From positions 288,694-352,693 of the forward strand of contig CALUXD010000002.1 in NCBI GenBank assembly GCA_944324665.1: a stretch of DNA of 64,000 nucleotides, given 5' to 3'. The notes below the pieces were generated by a model that did no database searches, was not told the origin of the DNA, and saw only the letters and a program-made list of their open reading frames with translations. Positions 56,757 through 64,000 of the stretch are shown here, piece after piece (position 1 is the stretch's first letter; each line of letters opens with the position of its first letter). The translations under genes were made by a program, and so were the position numbers. This DNA comes from Candidatus Proelusimicrobium volucris (GTDB lineage: Bacteria > Elusimicrobiota > Elusimicrobia > Elusimicrobiales > Elusimicrobiaceae).

Positions 56757-56757
56757 A

Positions 56758-57867
56758 ATGATAAGGATAAGAACGTTAATCGGATTTATCAAAAAGGAAT
56801 TTATACAAATATCGCGCGACCCCAAAATGCTGGTGGCGATATTTTTCATACCCGTAGTGCAGACGATAATGTTCGGCCTGGCGCTTACAAGCGAAGTTAA
56901 AAATATAGAGTTTTTGGTTGTTTCCAAACCAAGCCCGATAGCGCGGGAAATAACCCGCCGCGCTTTGGCAAGCGGATGGTTCAAAGAAGTGCGAAACATC
57001 AACGGCGCACAGACGCAAGAACCGTCCTCTCTTATTTTGGACAATAAGGCCGAAGCGGTACTCATCGCCCCGAAAGAAGGTTTTGAGTACGCCCTCGAAC
57101 GCGGCGGGCCGATACAGCTGCTTATCAACGCGATAAACGCTCAGCGCGCTCAGCAGGTGGAGGCTTACGTCAAACAGATAATAGCGCGCGTGGTCGAAGA
57201 CAGGGGCGCCAATGATTCCGTGGGGGTTATCGGGCTTGATTATAAGGTTATGTTCAACCACTATATGGATACTGCCGACTTTATGGTGCCCGCCCTAATG
57301 GTAATGGCCACTTTTTTGGTAATGCTTGTCGTATGCAGTATGGCGATAACAAAAGAAAAGGAAACGGGTACTATGGAAAAGCTGATAGCCTCGCCTGCAA
57401 GCGCGGCCGAAATCCTTTTGGGCAAGACTTTGCCCTATTTCATAATAGGCATAGTGATAATATGCGCCATATTCTTTATAGGGATAATTTTCTTTGGAGT
57501 GCCGTTCAGGGGTTCATTTTGGCAGATTTTGATGACGGGCTCTTTGCTGATAATATCGGCTTTGTCGATAGCGACTTTGCTTTCCACTCTCGCCAAGACT
57601 CAGCAGCAGGCTATGATGGGCAGCGTACTGTTTCTGATGCCCGCGATATTGCTTTCGGGCGTATTCTTCCCCGTAGCGAACATACCGCTTGCCTTTCGCT
57701 GGCTGTGCTATTTAAACCCGATGATGTATTCCGTAGTGAATTTTAGAAGCATAATGCTCAAGGGCGGGGATTTAAATTTCTTTTGGCAGTACTGTGCGGT
57801 TTTGGCGATTATCTGTTTGATTACGGGTGCGGCGGCTTATAAAAACTTTAAATCAAAACTGAATTAA
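56758..57867 (+). CDS. ABC-2 type permease 2 (YbhR/YbhS-like)
   Basis: 369 residues with the same layout as permease 1: one helix, a periplasmic loop (about 45-175), then helices with TKEKETGTMEKLIASPASAAEI and LSGVFFPVANIP. Related to but clearly diverged from its partner, so the transporter is probably a heterodimer. Last gene of the operon. Confidence 0.92.
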   Translation: MIRIRTLIGFIKKEFIQISRDPKMLVAIFFIPVVQTIMFGLALTSEVKNIEFLVVSKPSPIAREITRRALASGWFKEVRNINGAQTQEPSSLILDNKAEAVLIAPKEGFEYALERGGPIQLLINAINAQRAQQVEAYVKQIIARVVEDRGANDSVGVIGLDYKVMFNHYMDTADFMVPALMVMATFLVMLVVCSMAITKEKETGTMEKLIASPASAAEILLGKTLPYFIIGIVIICAIFFIGIIFFGVPFRGSFWQILMTGSLLIISALSIATLLSTLAKTQQQAMMGSVLFLMPAILLSGVFFPVANIPLAFRWLCYLNPMMYSVVNFRSIMLKGGDLNFFWQYCAVLAIICLITGAAAYKNFKSKLN

Positions 57868-57892
57868 AGGCCTTCTTTTCGGATAATATTTT

Positions 57893-57923
57893 AAAAATGC
57901 CTTCGCGGACCTAAGGCATTTTT
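57893..57923. terminator. bidirectional terminator (efflux operon / sixA)
   Basis: 11-bp stem AAAAATGCCTT / AAGGCATTTTT (57893-57903 with 57913-57923). U runs on both strands. Confidence 0.88.
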
Positions 57924-57949
57924 CATTGTTTGGAGTTATTGTTTTGGTT

Positions 57950-58378
57950 TTAAGATTCTATAATTTTATAATCGCCAGCGCTTAAAGAAACGTAATCGCC
58001 GCATAACTCCCTGGCCAAAGCGCTTATGGCGGGGTTATGGCCAATCAGTATCACTTTTGAATGTTTGGCGCTTAAGTCCTTGATGATTTCCCCGTATCCG
58101 TTTACGTCCATACTGTCGGCAAGTTCGGGGAAGGGTTTTATTTTGTCCTCGGCGTTAAATGCGGCTGCGACTATTTGTGCCGTCTGCACAGCTCTTAAAA
58201 GCGGGCTTGCCGCTATTATATCCACTTCGCCCAAAGTTTCTTTGAGCGTTTTGGCTTGTTCTTTGGCTTTTGTTATGCCTTCTTGCGAGAGCGGACGTTC
58301 AAAATCATTTTTCGCTCCGCTTTCGTACATATCCAAAGCCTTTGAGTGCCGCATTAAAACCAATATTTTTTTGTTCAT
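57950..58378 (-). CDS. sixA: SixA-type phosphohistidine phosphatase
   Basis: 142 residues. LVLMRHSKALD holds the RH catalytic motif; AASPLLRAVQTAQ and GHNPAISALA are the other histidine-phosphatase signatures. It lacks the long inserts of phosphoglycerate mutases, fitting SixA, which dephosphorylates His in phosphorelays or the PTS. The start is 2 bp after the mrp stop, so translation is coupled. Confidence 0.88.
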   Translation of the reverse strand: MNKKILVLMRHSKALDMYESGAKNDFERPLSQEGITKAKEQAKTLKETLGEVDIIAASPLLRAVQTAQIVAAAFNAEDKIKPFPELADSMDVNGYGEIIKDLSAKHSKVILIGHNPAISALARELCGDYVSLSAGDYKIIES

Positions 58379-58380
58379 AA

Positions 58381-59205
58381 TCAGGCGCCTATTTTGTTGA
58401 TAAGAGGTTCCAGCGCGGATAACTCCAAGGAAGATACGTCACCTTCGTCGCAGGCTTTGGCTATCGCTGGATCCATCGGCAGTTTGACAGCGGGGCTGAT
58501 ATTAAATTCGCCCGCCGTTTTGTACAGGCGGCTCTCGCCGAAGATATTTATCTCTTTGCCGCAGTCGGGGCATTTGAGGTAGCTCATATTTTCCACCAAA
58601 CCGAGTACTTTTACGTCCATCTTTTCCGCCATTTTTACAGCTTTATCCACTATCATTCCGACAAGCTCCTGCGGTGATGTTACTATAATTATGCCCTCTA
58701 TCGGCAAAGACTGGAACACCGTCATCGTAACATCGCCGGTACCGGGCGGCATATCGATAAACAGATAGTCTATATCGCCCCAGATTACATCGGTCCAAAA
58801 CTGCCTTACGGCGGAAGTTATTAAAGCGCCGCGCCATATTACCGGGTCGTTTTCCTTTTCCAAAAGCAGGTTAAGCGACATTACCTTTACCCCGTTTTTA
58901 GCCGATACGGGCATAATGCCGTCGCCTTCGGGCGAGGCTTGCGCCTTCTCTTTTATGCCGAAAATCTTCGGTATGGAAGGGCCCGTAATATCGGCGTCCA
59001 AAACGCCGCATTTAAACCCTTTTTTAGCCAAAGCGCAGGCCATAAGCCCGCTTACCAAGCTCTTGCCGACACCGCCCTTGCCGCTGAGTACACCTATTAC
59101 GTGTTTTATGTTGCTCTTGGCGTGCGGCTTAAATTTTTCAAGTTCCGTGCGTTGATCGCAATTTTGCGAACAGGAGGAACAATCGTGATTGCAGTTCTGG
59201 CTCAT
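58381..59205 (-). CDS. Mrp/NBP35-family P-loop ATPase (ApbC-like)
   Basis: 274 residues. A Cys-rich N-terminus (NCNHDCSSCSQNC), then GVLSGKGGVGKS (deviant Walker A), DADITGPS, MPPGTGD and a C-terminal CPDCG pair that bridges an Fe-S cluster. An Fe-S cluster carrier. The N-terminal Cys stretch resembles NBP35. A TATAAT on the minus strand lies upstream, with a short leader. Confidence 0.93.
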   Translation of the reverse strand: MSQNCNHDCSSCSQNCDQRTELEKFKPHAKSNIKHVIGVLSGKGGVGKSLVSGLMACALAKKGFKCGVLDADITGPSIPKIFGIKEKAQASPEGDGIMPVSAKNGVKVMSLNLLLEKENDPVIWRGALITSAVRQFWTDVIWGDIDYLFIDMPPGTGDVTMTVFQSLPIEGIIIVTSPQELVGMIVDKAVKMAEKMDVKVLGLVENMSYLKCPDCGKEINIFGESRLYKTAGEFNISPAVKLPMDPAIAKACDEGDVSSLELSALEPLINKIGA

Positions 59206-59339
59206 ATAAAAGGACCCCCAAAGGTTTGATTTCAGTTAAATTATAGCATTTAAGAAGGCAAAGAAAAGTTGTAAAATACTTCTGTGATTTTAAAGTTTTT
59301 TGCCGTTTGATATACTCGTTTGATAAGGAGATTGAATTG

Positions 59340-60299
59340 ATGAACAAAGATATTTTCGCCGAGATAAACAAAATCGGCCTTTTGCCGCAGTTCGCTTTGG
59401 ATAAAAATTCCGACGCACTCTCTTTGGCGGAGTGTTTAGCCCGCGCTTCTTTGCCGTGTGCTGAAATTGGGTTTTCGCCCGATGCGGAGCCTCATATAAA
59501 AGCGATAACTTCCAAACTGCCTGATTTTATTATAGGCGTAAGGGGGGTAAAAGATGTCGAGGCCTTAAAACGGGCGGTATCGGCCGGCGCAAAGTTCTTT
59601 ACCGGTTTTGACGGGGAAGGCGAACTTGGACATTATTGCCTTAAAAATAATATACCGTTTATTCCCTCGTGCTCTACGGCGGGCGAAATCGAGGCCGCCT
59701 TGCAGGACGGCCTGACGACGGTAAAATTCTTTCCCGCGGAGCAAGCGGGCGGATTGTCCGCTCTAAAGACTTTGGGCGAGGCTTATCCCGAAGTAAAATT
59801 CCTCTTGGGGGGAGTATCGGAAGAAGATTTTGTCAAATATGCCGATTATGAAAAAGTTATAGGTTTTTGCGCGCCTTGGCTTATGTCCGCTAAAGCGGTT
59901 AAAGAGGGGGATTTGGCCCAGATGGAAGCTCGGGCGCGCGAAAGCGTGTCGAAAATGCTGGGTTTCTTTTTAAAGCATGTCGGGATAAACAGCGCGGACG
60001 AAAAGGAATCTAACGCCACGGCCGACGCATTTGAAAAACTTTTCGGCTTTAAAAAGCAAGATTCCGGCGGCGCTTACTTTAACGATACCTTTGTAGAAGT
60101 AATGAAAAAGCCCTTCTACGGCCGCCACGGCCATATCGCCATCGGCGTAAACAATATGGAGCGCGCGCTTTACCGCTTTAGGAAGGCGGGGGTAGCGTTT
60201 ATAGAGGAAAGCGCGGGGTATAATCCGGACGGCTCTTTAAGGGTTATATATTTTAAAGAAGAAATAGGCGGTTTCGCCGTACACATAGTACAAAAGTAA
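59340..60299 (+). CDS. KDPG/KHG aldolase-like domain fused to a VOC (glyoxalase-like) domain
   Basis: 319 residues. Residues 1-210 are an Eda-type barrel: the Schiff-base Lys is in VKFFPAEQAGG, and GGVSEEDF is the phosphate-site turn. At the first active-site strand, where Eda reads EVTxRT, this one reads AEIGFSPDA: the Glu remains but the Arg is absent. Residues about 215-319 look like a VOC domain (HVGINSADEKES, HIAIGVNNMERAL, GGFAVHIVQ) with a His and a final strand as in fosfomycin/lactoylglutathione-type folds. The substrate is therefore uncertain. AAGGAG at 59325-59330 fixes the ATG. Confidence 0.85.
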   Translation: MNKDIFAEINKIGLLPQFALDKNSDALSLAECLARASLPCAEIGFSPDAEPHIKAITSKLPDFIIGVRGVKDVEALKRAVSAGAKFFTGFDGEGELGHYCLKNNIPFIPSCSTAGEIEAALQDGLTTVKFFPAEQAGGLSALKTLGEAYPEVKFLLGGVSEEDFVKYADYEKVIGFCAPWLMSAKAVKEGDLAQMEARARESVSKMLGFFLKHVGINSADEKESNATADAFEKLFGFKKQDSGGAYFNDTFVEVMKKPFYGRHGHIAIGVNNMERALYRFRKAGVAFIEESAGYNPDGSLRVIYFKEEIGGFAVHIVQK

Positions 60300-60315
60300 A
60301 ACAATAGCAGCGATT

Positions 60316-60347
60316 AAAAAGCCCGCCGCTAAAACGGCGGGCTTTTT
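60316..60347 (+). terminator. rho-independent terminator
   Basis: 13-bp stem (60316-60328 with 60335-60347), loop CTAAAA. The 20-nt core is the same as in the terminators at 863 and 1909. Confidence 0.92.
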
Positions 60348-60389
60348 TGAAGAGGAAAATTCCGGTATGGTTTTAACGGCTGGGGAAAG

Positions 60390-60950
60390 CTAATCGTTAT
60401 TTATTTTTCTGATTATTTTACAAGGGTTCCCCACTGCCAAAGAATTTGCGGGGACATCCCTGTTGACTACGGCCCCAGCGCCTATTACGCTGTTTCTGCC
60501 TATTCTTACGCCGGGCAATATCGTAACGTTTCCGCCGAGCCAGACATTATCTTCTATCAATATAGGTTTTGCGCTTTCCAGCGCGGAAATCCTGGCTTTG
60601 GCTTCTATGGGATGGGTGGCGGTATATATACCGCAGTTAGGGCCTATCATAACATTTGCGCCTATGGTAACTTTTGCGCAGTCCAAAATGACGCAGTTAT
60701 GGTTTATGTAGGCATTATCGGTAAATTCAATATTGTATCCGTAATCGCAGAAAAAATTGGGCTCTATTATTACGTTCCCGGCTATTTTGCCAAATAGTCG
60801 GCGGAGAAGGTCCTCTTTGCTTTTGAAATCCTCCGCGGGCAGGGCATTATATGCCAAACATAAATTTTTGGCCTTTATGCGCTCCGCTTTTAGTTGTTTG
60901 TCGCAGGCCAGATAATCCAGCCCCGAAATCATTTTCTCTTTTTCCGTCAT
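60390..60950 (-). CDS. hexapeptide-repeat sugar O-acetyltransferase (maltose acetyltransferase-like)
   Basis: 186 residues. An N-terminal helical maltose-acetyltransferase region, then a left-handed beta helix (AYINHNCVILDCAKVTIGAN, GGNVTILPGVRIGRNSVIGAGA). The catalytic His is in ATHP. Acetylates a sugar from acetyl-CoA in the cytoplasm. Overlaps the upstream gene by 4 bp. Confidence 0.9.
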   Translation of the reverse strand: MTEKEKMISGLDYLACDKQLKAERIKAKNLCLAYNALPAEDFKSKEDLLRRLFGKIAGNVIIEPNFFCDYGYNIEFTDNAYINHNCVILDCAKVTIGANVMIGPNCGIYTATHPIEAKARISALESAKPILIEDNVWLGGNVTILPGVRIGRNSVIGAGAVVNRDVPANSLAVGNPCKIIRKINND

Positions 60951-61363
60951 GAAGATATTATATTATAAACTTTAAAGAAACTTATCATAAGTATAAAATA
61001 TCTGATAAATTTTCCCGCGCCGATAAAAAAAGCGCATTTTAAAGGGGGCAATTTCAGCCAGCCTGCCGCCAAGGGAAATGCGTCCCCTATAAACGGAAGG
61101 AAAGAAAAAAACAAAATCGGCGTGCCGTATTTTAACAATAGTCGTTCCGTCTTTTCCGGGAAATTCTTCTTAGGTATAAACCAGGCCAAAAGAAAAGAGG
61201 TCAAACTCCCCAAAGTATTTGCCGCGCTAAGCAAAATCAAAGCCAAGGCTGCTTCTTGCGGATAATTTTTGATAAACAAAATAAAGCCCGCCTCGGAGGT
61301 GCCTGGCAGTATCGTGGAGGATAGAAACCCGGAAATAAGCAAAGCCGTTAAAGCGTAAAACAT
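60947..61363 (-). CDS. YqaA-family (VTT-like) small membrane protein
   Basis: 138 residues, four hydrophobic helices. SSTILPGTSE at the start and FLPFIGDAFPLAAGWLKLP match the YqaA/SNARE-associated Golgi-protein-like group (VTT domain), of which it is a short form. No enzyme activity known. No ribosome site; see the promoter entry. Coupled to the acetyltransferase downstream. Confidence 0.8.
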   Translation of the reverse strand: MFYALTALLISGFLSSTILPGTSEAGFILFIKNYPQEAALALILLSAANTLGSLTSFLLAWFIPKKNFPEKTERLLLKYGTPILFFSFLPFIGDAFPLAAGWLKLPPLKCAFFIGAGKFIRYFILMISFFKVYNIISS

Positions 61364-61375
61364 AGTTAAATATTA
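61364..61375 (-). promoter_or_regulatory. leaderless -10 element of the YqaA-like gene
   Basis: On the minus strand TAATAT (61375-61370) is followed by 6 nt and the ATG at 61363. No ribosome site. Confidence 0.4.
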
Positions 61376-61641
61376 TCATTTTGTATTTAACTCCAAGAGA
61401 ATTTTGTGCTTTTGCTAATTTCCTGATAATGGATATAGCCTTTCTCCGCGCTCAATAGAAATATATGGTCAATCCGACTTGTGGAGATATAGAACCCTCT
61501 TAAGGTATTTAAAAAATCTGGGTAACCCTAAAGTGAAATAGGGCTTTGTTAATCCGCCAAGCAAGTTATTCTTGAGAGGGAGGGAAATTGATTGGGGGAA
61601 AATTAAAGTCTTAGTGTGTATTTCCTCGGCTTTTGCAATAG

Positions 61642-61675
61642 AAACCCCGCCTATTGGGAGTAGGCGGGGGTTTTT
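61642..61675. terminator. rho-independent terminator, best on the plus strand
   Basis: 9-bp stem CCCCGCCTA / TAGGCGGGG (61645-61653 with 61661-61669), then five T after one G on the plus strand. On the minus strand only three U follow, although the DUF302 gene ends just before it. Confidence 0.8.
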
Positions 61676-61686
61676 GTTATATCCCG

Positions 61687-62202
61687 TTATTCGGTTATGA
61701 CATTTATATTGTTGGCTTCTTCTTTAGCGGAAGCCTGCGCCGCTATGTCGTTAAGCAAAGAATCTAAATCATCGAACATCGGTTCGCCCTGCATTTTATA
61801 GCGCTGTGCCGTCAGGGCTGTTTTTACAAAACTTATTCTTGTAATACTGTCATCCCCCTCCCAAACAAGAATTTTTAGGGGCAGCGCGGCCGCTATTTCA
61901 GGTTTTTTTGATATGAGATAAGAGTTAGCAGCCTCTTTCCCGAAGATAAGCAGTACGCTTGGGCGTATTTCCCTTGTGGAACCTCGCGCCGCGGCGGCAT
62001 AATCTATTTCCGCCATTAGCGGAATTTCTTTTTCCTCTAAAATATTTTTGATTCTTTGCACAGTCTGGGGTGTATTATAAGTTGCTGTTACGCTTTCCAA
62101 TTCCTGGTGGCCTCTGTTATTTCTGCTTTCGCTCCAACTGATATAGGCAAATATGCCTGCGGTAAGAAGGATTATTATCAGAATATAAGTTTTGTTGGAC
62201 AT
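61687..62202 (-). CDS. membrane-anchored DUF302 protein
   Basis: 171 residues. One N-terminal membrane helix (about 5-20), then a DUF302-like domain (ARGSTREIRPSVLLIFGKEA; ALPLKILVWEGDD). The domain is of unknown function and here faces the periplasm. CAGGAG lies upstream of the ATG. Confidence 0.82.
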   Translation of the reverse strand: MSNKTYILIIILLTAGIFAYISWSESRNNRGHQELESVTATYNTPQTVQRIKNILEEKEIPLMAEIDYAAAARGSTREIRPSVLLIFGKEAANSYLISKKPEIAAALPLKILVWEGDDSITRISFVKTALTAQRYKMQGEPMFDDLDSLLNDIAAQASAKEEANNINVITE

Positions 62203-62350
62203 TGGGCTACTCCTGCTTATTATGTTTTATACTCCTATTTAAGAATATAATGGTTTGGACGTTTTTGCAATACTCAGATGTACTCTGGCGATATTTTATG
62301 CGGGAATACGAGAATAATCCTTAAAAATCTTTTCCATATAATAATCAAAA

Positions 62351-62491
62351 ATGGGGGGATCTCGTCTATTGAATAAACAATTTCGTGAAATTAGGGGCAA
62401 CGGCATGAAAGGGGAAAAGGTTTATCATAGAATAGGGGAAAATTCCCACCGCATTAAGGGGGAAGATGCTTTCTTTCTCGTAAATTGCTGA
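62351..62491 (+). CDS. 46-residue hypothetical ORF (low confidence)
   Basis: ATG at 62351, TGA at 62489-62491. The predicted peptide is basic (MGGSRLLNKQFREIRGNGMK at the start) with composition unlike the AT-rich frames around it. TATAAT at 62337-62342 lies 8 nt before the ATG, so it would be near-leaderless; no ribosome site. It could also be a gene remnant. Confidence 0.2.
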   Translation: MGGSRLLNKQFREIRGNGMKGEKVYHRIGENSHRIKGEDAFFLVNC

Positions 62492-63197
62492 AAGAAAAAT
62501 ATTTTACGGAAATACCTATCCCCCTCTGAAGAAGAAATATTTGTAAATAAACCCCTAATGAAAATTATTATTTTGGTCTTAATCTTTTTTTACTTTAGAC
62601 ATAGTTTATCTCCATTTCCAATCATTTTTATGGATTAGTCTCAAAGTTCTTAACAGAAAACACAATACTAAATAATTTTCCTGTTTCATAGAATATCCGT
62701 TTGTTTTAGCTGTATCTATGCTAATAGAGATGTGGCTTACAGCCGCTTTTAAGTATTTTGGGGATAGATTTTACTTCCCCTTTTTATTAGCTAACTTGTC
62801 AATGGTATTAAAAGTATTATAAATAAAAATATAGTTATAGAATAAAAATAGTTCCTAAAATGGCTTAAATCCCCAAATTTGCGCTATATTGCGTTTTTTA
62901 AAGTTTTGAGATATATCAGTACCCTTAAATGCTTAAAACGGCATATTGTTTGCGTAAAAGATAATTATAAGCATATTTTAGTTCCATAATAATTGAATAA
63001 TCTATGAATTAAAACAAAAAAATAAGGGGAGAAATGGAAAAGTAAAAAAGTAAAAAAACGCGAAAATGAGCATTATTTTTTGTTATTTTTGTTTTAAAAA
63101 AAGACACCCAAATAATCAAATAAGGAATATTAAAAAAAGGAATAACTCCGCTTTATTAAGATTGATTTTGCAAATAGCATTGGATTTAATTTTAAAA

Positions 63198-63236
63198 ATC
63201 TATATTTTTTATTAAAATATAATAAAAAATATAGAT
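63198..63236. repeat. AT-rich perfect inverted repeat
   Basis: 16-bp arms (63198-63213 with 63221-63236), all A/T except one pair, 7-nt spacer. Could form a cruciform or hairpin; no T run that would make it a terminator. Confidence 0.7.
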
Positions 63237-64000
63237 AAAACCGAATAAATTCAAATTTTATTAATAATAATTATAACTAATAAAAAGCTCTAAAACAAAC
63301 TTATTTTAATTAACATAATAAAAATTATCACAAGTAAAATAATGCTAAAAATACCTGCCTTATAAATCCCCCTTTTTACTAAATATCAATCTTTTTTATA
63401 CTCACTTGATTCGGACTTGAAATTTAACGTTTTTCTGCTTCTTATTATATTTATTTTTAAAATTATAGAATTGTTTTTATTCTATAATATGTTTGTATAT
63501 CTCTTTTAAAAAAGGGAGATTAGGATATTTTTTTCTTTTATTTTTATCTGTTATGTTCAGTTTAAAATTCTTATTGATACTTGTTTATATAGTTGTTAGA
63601 ACTAAAATATATCTAAAACATTTTGATTTTTATATCTATTTTCCCTCTTTTTATTTTTTTCTTTTCTACTCTATTTTTTAATGATGAGAACTTTATAATC
63701 TGTTAAAATTATTGCGAGGTCAAATTTCCCATTAGTCCAAAAATAGTCTTTTGAAAATCCTTTGATATTTTACCCGCATGCTCTTTAAAGCGGGATTTTC
63801 CCTCTTTTACATTTATTATCTAAAATGTAATGGGATTCACAGCTTGTCCGTTTTGCCCAGCAGATTAAAACACTAAATCGGATATTTTGTATTAAAAGAG
63901 GTTTTTTAGAAGTTTAAGAGGTGGTTTCTTACCCTTGGCAAAACTATTTTGCAAAAGGTATATGTCCCGTTGTTTCCGGCCTCCTTTTTATTGTATAAAT

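Larger units (their letters stand above)
61364..61686 (+). other. intergenic region, possible small RNA
   Basis: 323 bp without an ORF. It contains a short hairpin near 61527-61545 (ACCCTAAAGTGAAATAGGGC) and, at its end, a terminator that works best on the plus strand, where no gene precedes it. A candidate for a plus-strand small RNA; no known RNA family recognised. Confidence 0.3.
62203..64000. other. gene-poor AT-rich region
   Basis: About 1.8 kb. 62203-62500 has ordinary composition and holds one 46-codon frame. From about 62600 GC falls sharply; 63181-63240 has only 4 G/C in 60. No convincing gene, RNA or phage feature is seen. It holds an A/T-only hairpin (63198-63236). Confidence 0.7.

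Noticed and set aside
63493..63681. 62-codon frame in the AT-rich region
   Set aside because: Low-complexity Phe/Leu/Ile/Tyr string expected from AT-rich DNA; no ribosome site.
62600..63700. Replication origin in the AT-rich region
   Set aside because: No cluster of DnaA boxes (only one poor match near 63325) and no dnaA, dnaN or other origin genes nearby.

Overview
The window looks like a chromosomal segment of a diderm, anaerobic, fermentative bacterium of moderate GC content. An animal-gut Elusimicrobiota member (Elusimicrobium-like) is my best guess. This rests on gene content, not on a marker phylogeny: Kdo transferase, a GT9 heptosyltransferase-like protein, SecDF-YajC, AsmA, a TolC-type efflux protein, a fused ADP-forming acyl-CoA synthetase, HydE and HydG, a sensory-type [FeFe] hydrogenase, and several very Cys-rich secreted proteins of a lineage-restricted look. 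No 16S rRNA or ribosomal protein operon is present to confirm it.

Layout. 1-1940: tandem Cys-rich secreted-protein genes (one cut by the window edge, one without a signal peptide, one complete), two of them ending in an identical 44-bp 3' block. 2.1-6.1 kb: divergent ADP-forming acyl-CoA synthetase and Na/Pi cotransporter sharing a palindromic -10 element. 6.2-12.4 kb: an operon-like run of DUF1232 protein, AsmA-like protein, a tandem PC4-domain protein, a polytopic Ser/Thr kinase and an overlapping PP2C phosphatase. 12.4-14.5 kb: groES-groEL with a CIRCE-like operator over the promoter. 15-17.1 kb: PIF1-like helicase divergent from a ZupT transporter. 17.2-20.0 kb: sensory [FeFe] hydrogenase (Fd-H-PAS) plus SpoIIE-type phosphatase. 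20.2-28.8 kb: yajC-secD-secF, then envelope biosynthesis (DUF374 acyltransferase, Kdo transferase, GT9), then DUF4321-maf-trxB. 29-37 kb: NlpE-like lipoprotein, LTA-synthase-like sulfatase, K+/H+ antiporter, LemA-HtpX, MsrAB, GNAT, DUF486. 37.1-41.7 kb: tRNA-Ala(CGC), asnS, hisS, aspS. 42-43.2 kb: another Cys-rich secreted protein. 43.3-51.1 kb: hydG, an outer-membrane-like protein, mscL with a zinc ribbon, lon, hydE, rimO. 51.2-57.9 kb: a TetR-controlled seven-gene efflux operon. 58-62.2 kb: sixA, mrp, a KDPG-aldolase/VOC fusion, a hexapeptide acetyltransferase, a YqaA-like protein and a DUF302 protein. 62.2-64 kb: a region with almost no coding capacity, extremely AT-rich over its second half.

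How it fits together. HydE and HydG supply two of the three H-cluster maturases (HydF is not here). They would serve the sensory hydrogenase and catalytic hydrogenases encoded elsewhere; the hydrogenase plus SpoIIE phosphatase looks like an H2-sensing output module. The ADP-forming synthetase would make ATP from acyl-CoA during fermentation of sugars or amino acids. Two protein-phosphorylation switches (Ser/Thr kinase-PP2C, and SpoIIE), heat-shock functions (GroESL, Lon, HtpX), redox repair (MsrAB, TrxB) and an inducible efflux pump make up the stress side.

A recurring feature is the start-site architecture. Several monocistronic genes have no Shine-Dalgarno sequence and instead have a TAnAAT-type -10 hexamer 5-7 nt before the ATG, which predicts leaderless mRNAs. 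The best candidates for something undescribed are the Cys-rich secreted family with its shared 3' block, the leaderless promoter class, the tandem-PC4/kinase/phosphatase operon, the hydrogenase-phosphatase pair, and the unusual domain fusions (GT9 with an extra half domain, KDPG aldolase-VOC, MscL-zinc ribbon).
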